Source: Marisa cornuarietis (lineage: Eukaryota; Mollusca; Gastropoda; Architaenioglossa; Ampullariidae). Taken from it: 64,000 bases of DNA. A program made the translations under genes and the position numbers. The notes beneath the pieces are model-generated. The model was not told where the DNA came from, made no database searches, and saw only the letters and a list, made by a program, of their open reading frames with translations. The DNA is taken from positions 1,550,001 through 1,614,000 of the forward strand of contig SMMW01000535.1 of assembly GCA_004794655.1 (NCBI GenBank), written 5' to 3'. Each line of letters begins with the position of its first letter. Position 1 is the stretch's first letter. Positions 1-15,324 of the stretch are shown piece after piece.

Positions 1-1580
1 ACAACACGTGTCTAGACTGCAAGGACACTGAAAACTGCCACAGACACATTTTAAATTAGTAGCTTTTTGTGACGAGAGGCAGTATATCACATGCTAGCAA
101 AAAAAAAAAGGATTGGAGAGGGAAGAGAAACCTAGTCCGGCCTAGTAGAGTAATATCTTTCAGACATCTGAAGTACGGAAGGTTCTCGTCATGTTGCGGA
201 AAGCGCAATTTTTTCGAGCCGTGTGCTGCGATTAATGTAATTGGTACTGAGCATGTTCGCAGTATCATCATCGAAAAGATTTATGACTTGTGCATAACGC
301 CATAATTGGAGATTATGGGCCCGCGCAGCCATGGCTGCTCCAGTACATCCGTGTGATGAGTGTCAGACGTCGAGTCAGAAAATGGATGATCGACTTGATT
401 CTCATTTTGGAGTTCGTCAGCATGTGCTAAAGCGCGCTCATGTGCATATACTAGTAGGTATGCGTGTGTGGAGAGAGAGAAACTTTCTGAAGGGAGAATT
501 AAGTCTAATGCAGGAGGAACTACTGATGACAGGATGGATGAGGAGGAGAAGGACGAGGAAAAATGAACAGACAACCTATTAAAACGTGGCAGTCTGCTTT
601 CGATTAAAACCTGTTATTCAATACTTACTGACCTATCTCTCTCTAAGCTAGACTGTCTGACAAATACATAATTTTCAAACCGAACGAAAAAATACATTTC
701 ACATCAGAGATCTGTAAACCTTAAAACCTGGTGGCTGCTTTCAATCCTAAAGGACAAATCGTCTTTCATGTCAATGGAGAACGAAGCGAAACCATATCAT
801 GGCAGCTTGGGAGATTCATCCAGAAAATGAATTCCTATTTCAGGATAAAAGAAAAGTGCCATGGTAAAATAACATTAAATGAAATTTGCCCATTGCTTGT
901 CCTTTGATCCATTGTTTGCAGATTCCAGGCCATTTGGTGCTTACGACGATGAGAGAAGTGGTATGCGAGCAGTACTAGACTGTGGGACATGAAGGTGTTT
1001 GAACACGACCTTCTGGTATGTTCTCTTGGTGAAGCCCTAAAGTTCGCGGAGCTCTTGTAAAGTGCTACCGGTAACTAGTGTGATGAATTATTTGAGGGAA
1101 ACTTCTTCACGAGAGCAGCGACTGTAGATTACAGATTATACAGAATTTTCTTCCATACCAAACAAATCCATATCGTGTGTTGTGAACCTCCATTTTGCAA
1201 AGAAGCAAGCAGCACTTCCGAGCGAATACAGGATCGTGAACTCCCCTAGGCAAAAAAGTAAGCGGCACTTCAAAGCTCTTCTGGTAACTATGTGGACGAG
1301 CATCACTGCGTGCTTGAGACTGCATCTGCGAGGTTTCAGACCAGACCGCCTGTAGGCTTGCTAGCGGCAAACGGGTGGGTCGCCTAAACAGTGTGAAGCA
1401 CTCTGCCCGTCAACAGGTCTGAGAGAGTGCATAGAAGCGACACTTCAGTCATCGATAACATCTTCAGCATCGGTGGGCAAAGGGGAGAGTGGGGTAAGGG
1501 GTCAATAGATTGGAGATTCTGCTGAACATGGGGATTGCCGGGCTAGCATTCCCTGACTATAGACAAGCGCTTATGTGTGT

Positions 1581-1583
<3 letters not shown>

Positions 1584-1630
<47 letters not shown>
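1584..1630. repeat. (TG)n microsatellite
   Basis: An uninterrupted TG run. Predicted (VC)n peptides across it are artefacts. Confidence 0.97.
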
Positions 1631-1632
<2 letters not shown>

Positions 1633-4600
1633 CTAATTCCGTGCATGTCAGCACACACACACATTCACACAAAACGCACGCATAACTTGGTCGTAAACAA
1701 ATTTCACAATGCCCCAAACCACACGTTGAGGCTAATGTACAATACTTCAGGATGGAGAGTCCACTTGCGGTAACTAATCACTGGCACTTAGCCACATACT
1801 TCCACATTCCGTATTCTTAACACGTGTTCAACGGACTGAGTGAACCATCCACAAGCTACGCAAATTACACACGAGTAATTGAGATCGGCCTTATCCGACT
1901 GGCTATCGTCTTCAACGAAAAAAAAAAAAAAGCACAATAAGGGAAATATCAAAGGAGCCGATTATTAAGAAGGCAGCATGAATAAATCAGGACTAATATT
2001 TTTATTTTAGAAGACCAGAACGATTGTGGTTATTTTGGGATTGGAAAATGTTTTCGCGGGATGTAGTTATTGAGGCTGTCACACACTAACACGCTACATA
2101 AAACGCAAATGCATTCTCATAAGCGCTCAAGAAAGCTGAGAATAAGACATGAAACCACCCTTGATTACTCAGATCCTTTGCCGGTTCAGCCTGTGTTCTT
2201 GCCAGAACACGCCTGGCACGTCCTCAGATAGACCGACATTATGGGAATAAGCGAGCCTCCATCACCTGAGAGACGATGTGTTTATCTGTTCCGCACACGT
2301 CTTCCCTGTTCTGCGGAATCGTGCATTAAAGGGCCATAAATTTCTTTGCCGTTCCTTTCGGTTGTCGCCCTTTGTCATTTACCCGCTGCAAAGCCTCTGA
2401 TGATACCAGAAGGGTGGTCGAAATATGGCGCCAAAGACAATTAGCGCACGTGCATCACTGTGGACTCGTGGGAAGCAGCGTGGCACAGGTTCTTGGTGAG
2501 CTTTGCGACATCGTCAGTCAAGGGCTTATCCTCACCTCCTCGTAGGAAGATTATGCTATTTAAATTCAGCCCCGGCGGCCCTCCAGCAAGTCAGAGGAAA
2601 GCAAAATATTCATGAAATACGCCCTACAGCCATTGTGGTCAGGCTTTTGTCGTTTGCATCATCTTCTTGGCACACACTTTGAATACAGCAACCAGACAAA
2701 ACAAGAGGCCGCATCCTTTTGGTCGTCAGACCATGCAAAGTAAACAAGTTAATGAGAAAGAGTTGCATGGTACAGAGAAGTAAAGCTTCGGAATATGAAC
2801 TTAGGTCATGTTTGAACCTGTCATATTTTGCAGCTTGCTAACGAGTCTATGAATATGGAAGCACCGGAAAACAGAACGATAGTTGCACATAAAAAAAATG
2901 CAAAAGGCCAGCTTCGGAGAAACATATTGCCCAGTAAATGAAGTCATCTATTTGTGTCAATCTTGCCCTTGCATTAAGTTGAACTAATTACAATGAACTA
3001 TTTTCCTAGATTTGAGTGAACAACCCACCACTGTTCTTCAAATACAAGCCTGCTCGTATGACAATGTACAAAAAGGGATGAAAACTTTGAAATCGCAAAT
3101 GTTCAAAGATACGCCTGCTTAATGTAAGGTATCCACTCTCCCAGCTGCTGTTGCCTTGACAATGTAAATGTATCCATGTAATTGCTGCCATCATGAAGGT
3201 TTACCTCTTTCTATACGCGATCATATTCCAAGTCTTTTATCTGGAAAAGCTCATTTTTAAGAAACTACTTACTTTTTAAAAGGTTTTTCATCTAAGGACT
3301 AGTGTAGTACATTTTGTGCTTTAAACACTGGGTAAAACATCTGAGAGAGCAGCTGCATTCCGTTCTGGAGATACACGCCTCCAAACACCATCAAGCACAG
3401 AAAGAGGTGTAGCGATACGTTTGTCACAGATACGATAATGGTATCAGCTTCATCATTGGCCAAGGTATCGACAACACAATGTATCCATGGAGAGTCATGA
3501 AGTTTATGTTATCGAACTTTTTCTTGCACGGTGATGTGTTCAGGGGTATACCCAACCATTAGAAACAATTGTCCCTGTCCCACCAGTTACCTCTAAAGAA
3601 TACCTTCTGGCCGACCTTTAACTTTTATTGTTCTTCATCTAAGACATGTCATTGTGGAAGCTTTAAGGTCCTTATGAGTTACAAATTATAGCATCTAAAA
3701 AAAGCTTTAGCGAGCACAAAATAATAATTTTGACGGAAGTTGCAAAAGCATAAAATAGCTCTTAAGAAAAAAAAATATAAAACTGAAACATCATATTGAA
3801 CATCGATATGAAAAAGAAACTTTTAAATCATGGATACACAAATAGAAGCTTTCTATCAGCTCTTAATTTTTCGAAATGATTGATTTATATCATGCGTTTT
3901 GGTACATCAAAGATCAGAGTTTCTGCAAGAATCTTCTTTGATTTCCTCTTTTATTATCTCGAATTTTGTCTCTAGATGATGCCTTGCCATACCATGTATT
4001 TGTTTCACGATGTTCCTCGTGACATCCTATTTGCCCTGCGACGTGGTTTGTGAAGATTTCCGTGTTGGGTGCAGAGAGGTAGTGGGAGCAGTGGCTAGGA
4101 TGCCATCACTTTCCTGTGAGATGAAGACAAAAGCAAAGTCCATATATACGAATATTTGTAAACACGAACAGGAAATTTGTGATTATATTTTTATACATTT
4201 CTGACAGTACACACAAAGACTGACACTGAGACATGCTGTCATTTAAAAAATATTTTTAAAGTATATTTTCATCATCGGACATAAAATGCATCGACACTAA
4301 ACTTTAAGTTTTCGTAAACAGTGTGGGAGTATGAACAGGTAGCACCGATGAAAGTAAGAAAGAGAATGATAAAAGGTTTCAAACTGCACCTGGTGTTCGG
4401 GATGAGCATTTCCTGTCCTTGAACCACGCGTGTTTCCTGTTGATGTTTACAAAGTAGTCTTTCCAGCATGGGGATTCTGCTTGATTATGAACAAAAATGT
4501 AGAAACATGCTATTCAAGAAGCTCAAAGTCAACATAATTATAGAATTAATTCCATATCTTAAAAACTGTTTGTGCGTGTTACAGCTGTACTTTTGATCCT

Positions 4601-6624
4601 TCTACAGCTGTCGGTGTGTTTCTGTTACAGCTGTGTTTAGACACAGCCAACAGTTGTGTTTGTGTGTTAGTCTCTGTTTATGTGTCCCTTGAAGTGACCC
4701 TTGTGTACACGCACAGCTGCGCTTGGATGCTATAGCTGATAATGTTCCTTTTAAAATTGTGGGATTTTATTCCATCCGTTATAGGTTCAGTCGAGTACAC
4801 ACAATTTATTACGCATGTATATATTTTATTACACTTTTATAGTTTATCTGTCTCTTTATCGCACGTCACTGAATTTATCTGCTGACTTCACTACAAAATA
4901 ATGACATATTTGTTCAAACGACAAAACCCAATTGTTTTTCAAGCCTGTTAAAATCCCGAAAGTTGTTTCTTTCTTATTTTTTTCCTGTCTTTCTCTGTCG
5001 CTGATTCCTCGCCTCCCTCAGCCCCTGGTCTCGAGTGAAGACGCTGGCGTGCACATGCACGTCAGTTCTAATCATGGCCAAGGGTCCTGCGACTGCGAGA
5101 GACACCTGTAGACAGGCACCAGCTCTTTTAACCATCAGCAGCGTCTGCGACAGTGACAACAGATACACGTCAAGACAGCGCAGTTGAATAAGGTCAAGCC
5201 CTTTTCCATATCTTAGAAAACACACCAAAAAAAAATAGCCAAAGATGCTGGCGTAGGAATTGAAAAATTTCGAACTGCGACGACTATGAGCGGTTTCCGC
5301 TGTGAGGTCTCAGTTTCGAGTCTCTACATATTCCTTGCTTGTTTCCTTTGTCTGTTTGTTCGCCGAATTTTGCTGTTTATCTCTGGTAGGGAATCAGATT
5401 TGTTTCATCTTCTATTTAAGATAGATTCATGAAGTACTGTCTGTATCAGCACAAAATGATGTGCGGAGAGTGAAGGAGATGCTAGAAACAGCCAAAACAA
5501 AAAGTCTCAAAAATGTTCTTAAATAAATATTACTAAATTACTAAATATAACTAAAATTAAACATATGCAGCTCTCTCAATCCATTTAAAGGAGTATGGAA
5601 TACTGCATTATCTTTAACCGTAAATATGGTGGCAAAACATTTAAATTTTAAAAGGAAAAGGCAACAAACAAGAGGACCCCAAAATATATGTAATATAACG
5701 ATATTTTAGAGAATTATACTATTGTCGACTTGACCTCTTCCGGTTTTGCTGTAGGCTCATCGCTGTATTTGCAGCATTCCGCCTTTTTATTGCCAGTTTT
5801 ACCATCCGTATCACAGTTATTCATATTATTTGTTTGACACGTTCTTGCTTGTGGACCAGGAAATCTGCTAAAGAACAGAAGTTATAATTTTTAAAAAATG
5901 TGAACCATTTTTTTTGTGCGCTGTGCGAATAGCACAAGTGCGCCATGTTTGTCACTACAGTTGGCAAAAAACAATTTAAACAAGCTTGACACAAAATAAA
6001 AATCTTTTAAATATTCGCAATATCCTAAAATATGAAACATCTATACTTTATTAATCTAAATGTCAAAGAAGACAAAATATGTTCCAAAACAAATTTTAAA
6101 AAGTGATTGTAAGTGGGATACAATCACAGATAAAGATATGTACATTTTATCGTGTCCTTTTCATCAATCGTCAAACTAATGAAATAAAACGATTTTGACA
6201 AGCAAGGAAACAAACAATGGAGAACCAAACATGACTTTGTCGCGTAAAAAATGATCCCCCCCCCCCCGCCTTCTCTCCTAAATCCACTCTTCTATTTCTA
6301 ACCACTTATCCAACTTTAAAGCAAATAAACGTAAATTTCAGCAGGTGTGGACTGATTTGGTAAAAATAACCAATTTTTTTCTCGTGAATTTACTTTCTAG
6401 CACGTCTATATTGAAGACAATATCAACAAGGAAAGTTAACAAAAATAGCAGACGACGCATATTATTGCGTGCTCCTTTCTGTCCGTCGTAATATCTTGAT
6501 CTTTTACATGTACGATATTTAGCTAATTGCACTCTTGAACTTTGTTTAATGCTCTTAGTCTTTAACTTTATGTCTGTCTTTAATGTCGTCGTCTCGAGTG
6601 TAGCTCTTACGATGTTCACAGACT

Positions 6625-6655
<31 letters not shown>

Positions 6656-8398
6656 CATAAAGCTTACATTTTTACTATTACATACTTCTACCCGGGCTCA
6701 CGTTGTCTTGTCTTAATTTGGGCAAATTTTGAATCTAGGGAGCTGCTTTATTGGTGAAATATTCAGGACAAACTTCATCAATCATCAGAAGTTTGAGCTA
6801 TTTTAATCACGTTGACTGCAAGGACTATACATAAGCCGAAAGAGTCTAGCGCATGCTCTTCGCACATAAAATCTATATCAAAAAGCTTCAAGACAAAATA
6901 TATATATATACATTTAAAAAAGTGAAATACATAAATAAGGGATAAGATATGAATTTCTTTTAATTATCACAACACACAAGCTTAAAAAACTGATAAACAA
7001 ACAAAATATTGGCATTAAGGAAGGACAAGATAAATAAATCAATAATAAGTGATATAGATATAGTATCAAACGACAAATAGCTGTCTAAAATGTAGGAACA
7101 GGATAACAGGGATATTGAAACCAGTATAGTGCGCCACCACTGAGAACTTGGCTGACTTCCAGGACCCAGAAGAGCGAGGAATATTAACTGGAAGAAGGGC
7201 GCCAAGACCAGTAATCAACATCTGCGGCCTCACCATAAAGTGACCTTACCTCCATACCATCCATATCCCTCCCATCCTCTCCCATCCTCTCCCTCTTCAC
7301 CGCTTTCCCAGATATTCTCCATGCTGTCATCTCCTACCTTTTCCCCCTCCCAGCAGTGCAAAACTATAATTATACAGGTGGCAGCACTTTCTTCCAAACC
7401 AACAGCAGACATGTTTCAGAACTTAGAAAGGTAGAAAGGTAGAAAGAAAGGCAAAGAGAAAAATAATCTGTGACGAAAACGCTTTTAAGAGTTTACCTCT
7501 TTTCATGGCATAAGAGTAGTGGCAGATGAATTAGCATCGCAGAGTGGAGTGGCTGAAGGAAAAATTGTGAACACCAGCCCTATTCACCTAATGACACCAA
7601 CAAACAAAATCACCGTTATCCATATCATTTCACCGATAGGGTAACCTTATAACCAGAGCATGGAGATCTTAACATATGGTTAAAAAAAAAGGAAAAAGTC
7701 CCAAGCCCTACAAAGCATTTTGAAGCCATAAGACCGCGCTAAAGAACTGCACCGTCCTGGTTTCTCACTCTCTACTTGAAGTTAAAATGTATTGATAGTG
7801 GGGGTGAGCGAATGGAGGATGCGGAAGGCTTTCTCTGGGCAAACCGATCTATATCGCCTTGAAATGAGAGATCAGCGCCGGCCGCGGCATCAATACCTCC
7901 AGAGACATTCTCCTCCTTCCTACACATCTCGCCGAGAGCCCAACCTTTGCCACAGGTTGCCAACCCTGGCTCAGGGGCAAGAGGCTTCCAATGAATATGT
8001 TTGCCGCGCCAGCGCCCGCGGACTGCTCGGTTATGCGCATGCGCGTTGCTGTGTGTGTGTGTGTGCTTGCATTCACCGAGCGCGCGTGTATAAGTATATG
8101 TGTATTATATATGTGTTTGTATGTATGTACGAATACGAAATGTTTGTTAGACCTTTGAGCATATTCAAAAGGATTGATATACAATGATGAATGTGTTATG
8201 CATATGTTTATGTATGTAAATACGCATGTAATTAATGTATGGGATGTACTTATGTATATGTGTTTATGAAACAGTGCATGCATGTAAGTGTGTTATGTAA
8301 GTCTTTATGTCTGTATATATTGTATATATCAGTCTGATTGTGTAGTGTGTTTATTCATGTATGTTCATTTATGTCTATTAGTATGCGCGTGTTTTATG

Positions 8399-8422
8399 CA
8401 TCATCATCATCATCATCATCAT
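8399..8422. repeat. (ATC)n microsatellite
   Basis: Eight trinucleotide units; the poly-His reading of it is not supported as coding. Confidence 0.95.
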
Positions 8423-9380
8423 TTATTTTATATGCATCTCTGGATAGATGCATGTGAAGATGGGAATAGATATGCACAAGTTTCGTTTCGTCTTTGCGCT
8501 CGAGTACATCTCAAAGACAAAAAGAGGCAAAAGAACTTCTTGTTTAGCCCTCATTGCTCATACATTTCTGTCATGTGAACACTGCTGTATAACCTGTCAT
8601 CGTGTTTATCTGTATCTTAATCTTTGCCTTTATCATCAGCAATACAGGCGCCATGACTGTCGTGAAGAGACCTAAGGAAGATTTTGCTAAGTCCTAACAT
8701 CCCAACACAACTCTGTCTCGCACCCAGTCATCCACTAAATGTATTCCCATTTCCTTGGATGGTTATTATTTCTAAAACAAAGAATCTGCAGATAAGAAGA
8801 GTTTGGGGTTCAGAACAGACAGGGTGCTTTCCAAGTAGCTGATGTCATGACAAGAAGGGAATAACTTGAATCGATCGACTTGAGTGATTTTCGAGTGATT
8901 TTTCTCTTCCGGTTGTTCTTCATACCATTCATTCATTCATTTATTCGTATTGACAAACGATTATGCTGGTCGTTGGAGTTGGGGGATAGGAAGGGAAAAC
9001 TGGACAGACTCTGCTTCCTCGTATGTACACATATGTATGTATCCTAGTTTATCTACCTATATATATATATATATATCGATATGCGTACATAGGGACTAGT
9101 CTGCAATCACCAATGCACGGATTCCTGACTTTAAGTGGTGGCTGGATGCACAACTCCAAGCATGCGTCCTCCCAGAGGACCATTATTCATGTCAGTCTTG
9201 CCGAAATGCGCAGGCGCTAGACGCACCCGCAAGCTGGCTGGCGCGCACGTGCGATCTCTTCCTTAGAGTGCAGCGGGTAACGCTCGTGAAAGTCAAAACA
9301 AGGGATGTCAGCCCCGGAAAATGGGGACATTAGGGAAGGAAGGGGGTAGGAGGAAAGAGACGAATATATCATCATCTGCA

Positions 9381-9446
9381 CTCACTCACTCACTCACTCA
9401 CTCACTCACTCACTCACTCACTCACTCACTCACTCACTCACTCACT
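9381..9446. repeat. (CTCA)n microsatellite
   Basis: About 16 CTCA units, giving an LTHS peptide repeat in one frame, which is not judged real coding. Confidence 0.97.
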
Positions 9447-11610
9447 CTCAAGTACGCATGCACACATAATGTAAGTCAAGAATTCAGCAGAGTTGCCACT
9501 AGTGTTGGAATTAGCATATCCTGAGAACGCCATTATCCTTCCTTCTTATCTTTCTTTCTTTCTCTCTCTCTCAACTAGCCAGAGTTTCTTCACCTTAAAT
9601 TTTCGATCTGATAGCTTCACTTTTTTCAGGTCGGCATGGAAATGTGAATACTAGAGTCGAGCTCGCAGTGTTAGAGATATGGCTTTAGCGTAATTAATCA
9701 TGAATTATTGATTAGAACGCGCGAGAAATGGCGTTAGAGTGCTGAAAAACAGACGTGTTCTGTAAAGCACCAAAATAACATCCCGTCAATGCTTCTATAG
9801 GTTGGTATTACCGTTTAAAAAAATTAAGATAATTTTTGACAGCAGAGGGCTGATCCATATTCCGTCTATACTGATAAATGCATACTTGCACAGCAGAGAA
9901 ATATGTTCTCTCTCTCTCTCTCTCACTCACACACACACACGTACGTACATACGCATTATATATATGTATATATATTGTGACCCGAACGAATTTTTCTACC
10001 CAGATCAATTGAAATAAATATCCTGAAGCAAAATGTTAAAAAATTAAATACTTCCTTTTCAAAACAATTGGGTCGCACGTGTTACAAAGAGCGTCGGTCC
10101 GCCTACCAGATGACCCTTTGAAGTGCATCTCACGTGCACACATCACCACGTGCTAACTGCATGCAGCGCGTGCGAGAGATTCACGTGACGGTTCACTCGT
10201 CTAAAGGAACTGCAAATGTGTCTTGCGAGCTTAAAAGACGAGAATCGCCAAGTTGTTGTTTTTCTTTTCCTGTTCTGTCAGGCTGGCGAGAATGAAGACA
10301 TAACAAACATTAGCAAACATGTAGACAGACTGGAGTCGCCTGCTGTGTGACTCAGTATCAAGATACGCACCAAACGATGCACTTTGTTGTGTCCGTTCTC
10401 CATCTCTGACTTGTCTTTTCTCATATCTTTCACTTTTATTTTATTCAATTGCCGAAAAAACCGTATGAAAGTTTTGTTTAAATTCTTGCTACAAAACGGA
10501 GAAGAGAGAGAGAGAAAGTGGGTTAGTGGTAGGGTGGTGAGGGAGGTCTATAGTTTTCAAAAGATTGGAGGTTTCAGATGCCAACATGCTGCAGTTTCGG
10601 GTCGTTCGGTTTTCCAAGTTTGTATCATAGTTTTCTACAAAGACCTACGCCCAATGTTTGTTTGTTTTTTTGGGGGAGGGTTGGGGAAGCAATTTTTTTC
10701 TTTCTAATGACTGGGTAATACTCAGTGCAAGATACTATTTCTCCAAATATGGACGAATACCGTCCCTCCCCCTCTCCACAACTCAGCTCAAGAGATACAC
10801 GCCTAAATAACAGCACCATGTTTAAGAAAAAGTAAGAATACTGCAGGTGGTAAGAGAGTGTTGCTTCAAACGATGCCTGAACAGGACGATGTAGGATTCA
10901 AGTCTGGTCGTCACTGCACTCGACACCTCTTACACAGCTGACCTTCGACTGTTTTCTCCTCTCACTTCGATTTTCTCATCTTTCATCACCGTCACCCCAT
11001 AGCGCAAACTTAGTCACTTAAATGGAAGCACTTTCATATCAGAGCAACCAACCACCAACGAAAAAGAAGCTGCTGTACGAAGCGCTCGATGGGTGGGTCG
11101 CGAAAGGGTGATAATTTCTCACTCTGGTCGGAAGCACTAGAAGACCACCCAGACTAATCGTTCATTATTTATAGCTGCGGTCGACAAGATATCCACAGGA
11201 AGGCAACTTGTGAGTTACTCGAGTCCTAACTCACTAAACTGATTGGGACCGCATCAAGAGGGGAGAAATTACTTTGCTGTAAAACTGAATTGGAAGAACA
11301 GACCTTAGAGGCCACGTGACTGGTAATCGCTTCATCACTACACAATGGTCAGGCACAATATTTGTTTAAAAAAAGGATCTTCGACGTTCTGTCATGCGTT
11401 GTACATTTTCGTTCGATTAGACGAAGACAGATGAATAAGCACACCCCTAGTACCAATATGATAATGAAAGCGCAAGGGTGTGAAGACAGATTATCTCATT
11501 TCTTTGTCTCTATGGACTTTATTTGTTTTGTTCGTTCTTTCTCATTTCTTTTAATCTGTTATCCTTCACTCTTCTCTTTCAATCTTTTCTTCTTTCTTTT
11601 AGTCACTACT

Positions 11611-11612
<2 letters not shown>

Positions 11613-11679
<67 letters not shown>
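11613..11679. repeat. (CA)n microsatellite
   Basis: An uninterrupted AC run of about 33 units followed by (CTA)4. Confidence 0.97.
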
Positions 11680-11680
<1 letters not shown>

Positions 11681-12823
11681 CTACTACTAACACGCAGTGA
11701 GGCAGCATCTTTATTTCTGTCTTTAGCTGACTGCTGTCGGTAGCGAAATTGCAAGAGGCAGTGCCCTGTGGAGACAGAAATCCTCATATGTCGACGCTGC
11801 TTACCAGTAAGGGTCGGCCATTTGTCACCGGTTTTTTTGGGAACTGGCTCCCTGACAATCGATAGCCACTCATACATCTTCCGCTGTGCGCTGCATCATA
11901 ACCCGATGAAATGACACTGCCGATTCCCGGGTAGCCTGCCTAGCGAGTAAAACTGATCTTTACCTTCTCGCACTTCAGACGAAAGTATGAGCACCAAAAA
12001 AAAAAAAAATTGTTTTAGCATATTGCGAGGGCTTTTAAAAAGAAAAAGGCCATTGAAATAATGAACAGAAAAAACAACAAACAACAAGCAAATAAAATAT
12101 TTAATAAATAATGAATAATTATGAATTGGATGGACAAACACCCTAAGATATAATAAGGTTTTTTATTCATTAAATTAAAACTCGGTCTCAACGGGGGGTG
12201 GGGGTGGGGGGTTTGCCGTTCCTGTCACCAATGTTTGTATGGGTCTGCACGCAGGACTTGATATATATATATGGAGGGATATTGTGGAAACATGGTGAGC
12301 AAGTATGTGTGTGTACTTGCAAAACAAACCGTACTGGTCTGTGGATGTGATTTGTGCAAAACAAAACAAAAAATGCCAGAGGACAAATTACTTACAAGCC
12401 AAGACCAAAGTTTTAAGTTTCTTCGCTACTTATTTTCCTGTGTTCATTAGTTATTATAGAAATGTAAAAAAAAAAGTCCTGACCAAAACTGTCAGACAAA
12501 TTGGTGCAAATAATGATCCAAACATTTGTCAGCACAGTTTTAAAAAGAGAAAGAGGGTGATGAAAACGCCGACGACGTTTGATAGAAGCAAGCATCTAAT
12601 GTGCACTATTAAGGAAAGCAAAGGGTAACTGAAAATCTTCCGAGGACTTTACAAATAATCGCCTTAAGGTGGTAGTGAAAATGATGATTCGATTCTGATG
12701 CAGAAAATTAGAAAACGAAAGTGTTACAATAAGCTGTAACAACGCAGTCACAAAGCTCTTTCTTAGCCAGTTTATTTTGTTGCTAGCTTAAATTTGCATA
12801 TGCACATTGCATGCACTAATGTT

Positions 12824-12825
<2 letters not shown>

Positions 12826-12863
<38 letters not shown>
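12826..12863. repeat. (CA)n microsatellite
   Basis: An AC run of about 19 units, continuing as an imperfect run to about 12884. Confidence 0.95.
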
Positions 12864-12870
<7 letters not shown>

Positions 12871-15281
12871 ATGCACACACACACCCTGCAGGAGAGGAGA
12901 ATGAATGGCGTGATGGCTATTCGCCCCAAAACACCACAAAAGAAGAGGAAGACAAAATCCATACAAGCAGACAGACAGGCAGACACACTAGAAAAATAAA
13001 TTGGAAGATGTCTGAACTCAAAGTGTAAGAAGAGGACATTTTGCAGAGATCGTTATGCTGCGGAATGTAGCGATAAAACCAGCGGTCCTCAGCCTCTCGG
13101 CAGACAGTTCAGCACAAAAAAAATTATTTACTGAGTTAAAAGACGATAGAATAATGTAGCCGGAGACATTGCCTTATTTTTATTTTTGGTAAACTTTTCC
13201 TGCTTCTTGTTTGTCTGTAGTGTCGGATCCCTCGAGGTGGGAGACCTCGCATGAAAGAATCATAGGGGGGGGGGGTTATTACTAATACTCAAGCTGTAGA
13301 GGGAGTGCGGGTGGAAGGAGAAAGGGAAGGGATAAAGATAAATAATGGAGGCAGGACGCAACGAGGAGAATGCAGGGTGGAAATGAAAGAAAGACGAAAT
13401 GTCGTTAGCAGACTCTGTGCTGAATGGGCGAGACCTTCTTTGCTTCTTTTAATCAGCCTTAGCTGACTAGTTAACAGTTGTCTTCCCGCTAATTATATAA
13501 TACAACGTTAAACTCTTTTTTCTTTTTCCGTAGCATATTTATACTTTAAAACCACGTTACTATCTGTCTGCTTGTTTGTCATCCTGCATGAACACGTGTG
13601 TGTGGACGCGTTCATGCTTGTGTGTGTGTGTGTGTGGGTGGGTGGAAGGGTATATGTATTTGAGCGCGCTGTACAAGCAAAGGAAGAAGAAGAGGATGAT
13701 AATGGTGAAGAAGATACAGGCCTACTTCACTCAAGATGTAATAGAAGAGATCAAAAATCCATTCCATCAGAAACTTGTGTCAAGGCTACGTCCAGTAATC
13801 TGTCCAGCAGACTTTTGCGACATCATTTTGACCTCCTTCACTCGTTTAACGATGTCTGGTTGTGTCTCGATAATAGGCTAGAAAGGGGCTTATTTACTTA
13901 AATTTTCTGAAGCAGTTTATGGTATTGATCTCAGCCCAGTGATTTGAAAAGGTTACCCTTTTATTTAAACAACCTTCATTTTCGCTTTGAATCGGATTCT
14001 TTGCTGCTAGACGAGCCAGAGCTGATGGTGTTAAGACGAAGAAGGAAAGATAAGGAAAGCTTATTCTCTCTCTCTCTCTCTCAATCCCTCCTAGGAAAGT
14101 GCAGTGTGGTTTGACGTGACAAGTATTGATAAGTCACATCACTATGGAAGTAGCTGCCCTCAGATGAGAGTGCCGTGAAAAACATTCTGCACTGCGCTGC
14201 CCAGCAAACAATAGATGGTGTTTACGTGCCCCAGTTCAGCCACCTCCCATTGCCAAGTTCACGACCTCTTGTAGCCCTATAAGTCAGATCTGAGAAACGT
14301 TCTTACAGAAAAAAAGAACGTCTTGTGTAAGACACCGCCGTCAATTAGGACGACGACGGCCGCGGCGGCGGCGGTGTTGCTGGTGGTGGTGGTGGTGGTG
14401 GTGGGGTCAAAGACAACTACAGCTATTATAATATTTTTTTTTAATTTCATGAGTCCTTCTCCATCACATTAGAACCAAGGTGGATAAATGAAAAAGTAAT
14501 AAATAAATAAAATAAAATCATCACCACTGTGTGTTTCTTTTCTTTTCTTTTTTGCCTTCTAAAATGTCTAATATATATTCTGTCTCCATAATTCTTAACT
14601 TTGTCTTGTTAGGTCTGCATTGCTTCTGTCGTTAATTTCTGAGCGTCGATCTATTCTCTGTCTTTGTCTCTCTCTTTCTCTGCTTTTGTCTCCTGTCCTC
14701 CCCACTGCCGACTTAAAAGCTAATTAATTAGTAAAGTAGTTAAAATGGAATTAAATGCTAACTTTATTTCTTCGTTTTATTGATTTGCGCTCTCTTCTGA
14801 TTATAGAAATTCCAGCTAATCACTTAATCATTTTGGTTCTTGCAACTGACTCTGGCTTTAATTTGCTTATTGAAATAGCGAGAGCGAGTGAGAGAGAGAA
14901 AGAGAGGGAGGAAGGAGAAAGCAAGAGAAAGAGATGAGCTCTGGAAATGAGGATGGATAGAGTAATTTGATATGCTAAAACGGTTGGACGAATATAAAAT
15001 TTATTAAAAAATGGGTGGCAGCCAAAGTTCACAATGTAGACTTGAACCTTGATCCGTGCGACATAGGTGAGAAAGACTATTAACCACCTGGTTTTCGTAA
15101 TATGTGATATACTTTTTTGTAGATGATAATAAGAAATTCTTTGAGGTTGACCTTAAAAACATGTATTTAGTGTAAAAGTTGAAGTAAAATACTTAAAAAG
15201 AGATTTAAATGACTTTCAATGCCATTAGAAACTAACAATATGATATTACAATAACAAAGACTGGCCTGCTTCGTATTATAT

Positions 15282-15283
<2 letters not shown>

Positions 15284-15322
<39 letters not shown>
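15284..15322. repeat. (TG)n microsatellite
   Basis: A TG run of about 19 units. Confidence 0.95.

Positions 15323-15324
<2 letters not shown>

Larger units (their letters stand above)
1..9380. other. No recognisable gene; AT-rich noncoding DNA
   Basis: Apart from the (TG)n and (ATC)n tracts listed separately and a (GA)n/(TG)n at 6628-6654, I see only short open frames with no protein-family resemblance. The stretch at 3350-3620 resembles 42310-42540 in segment order and may be a dispersed repeat. Confidence 0.6.
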
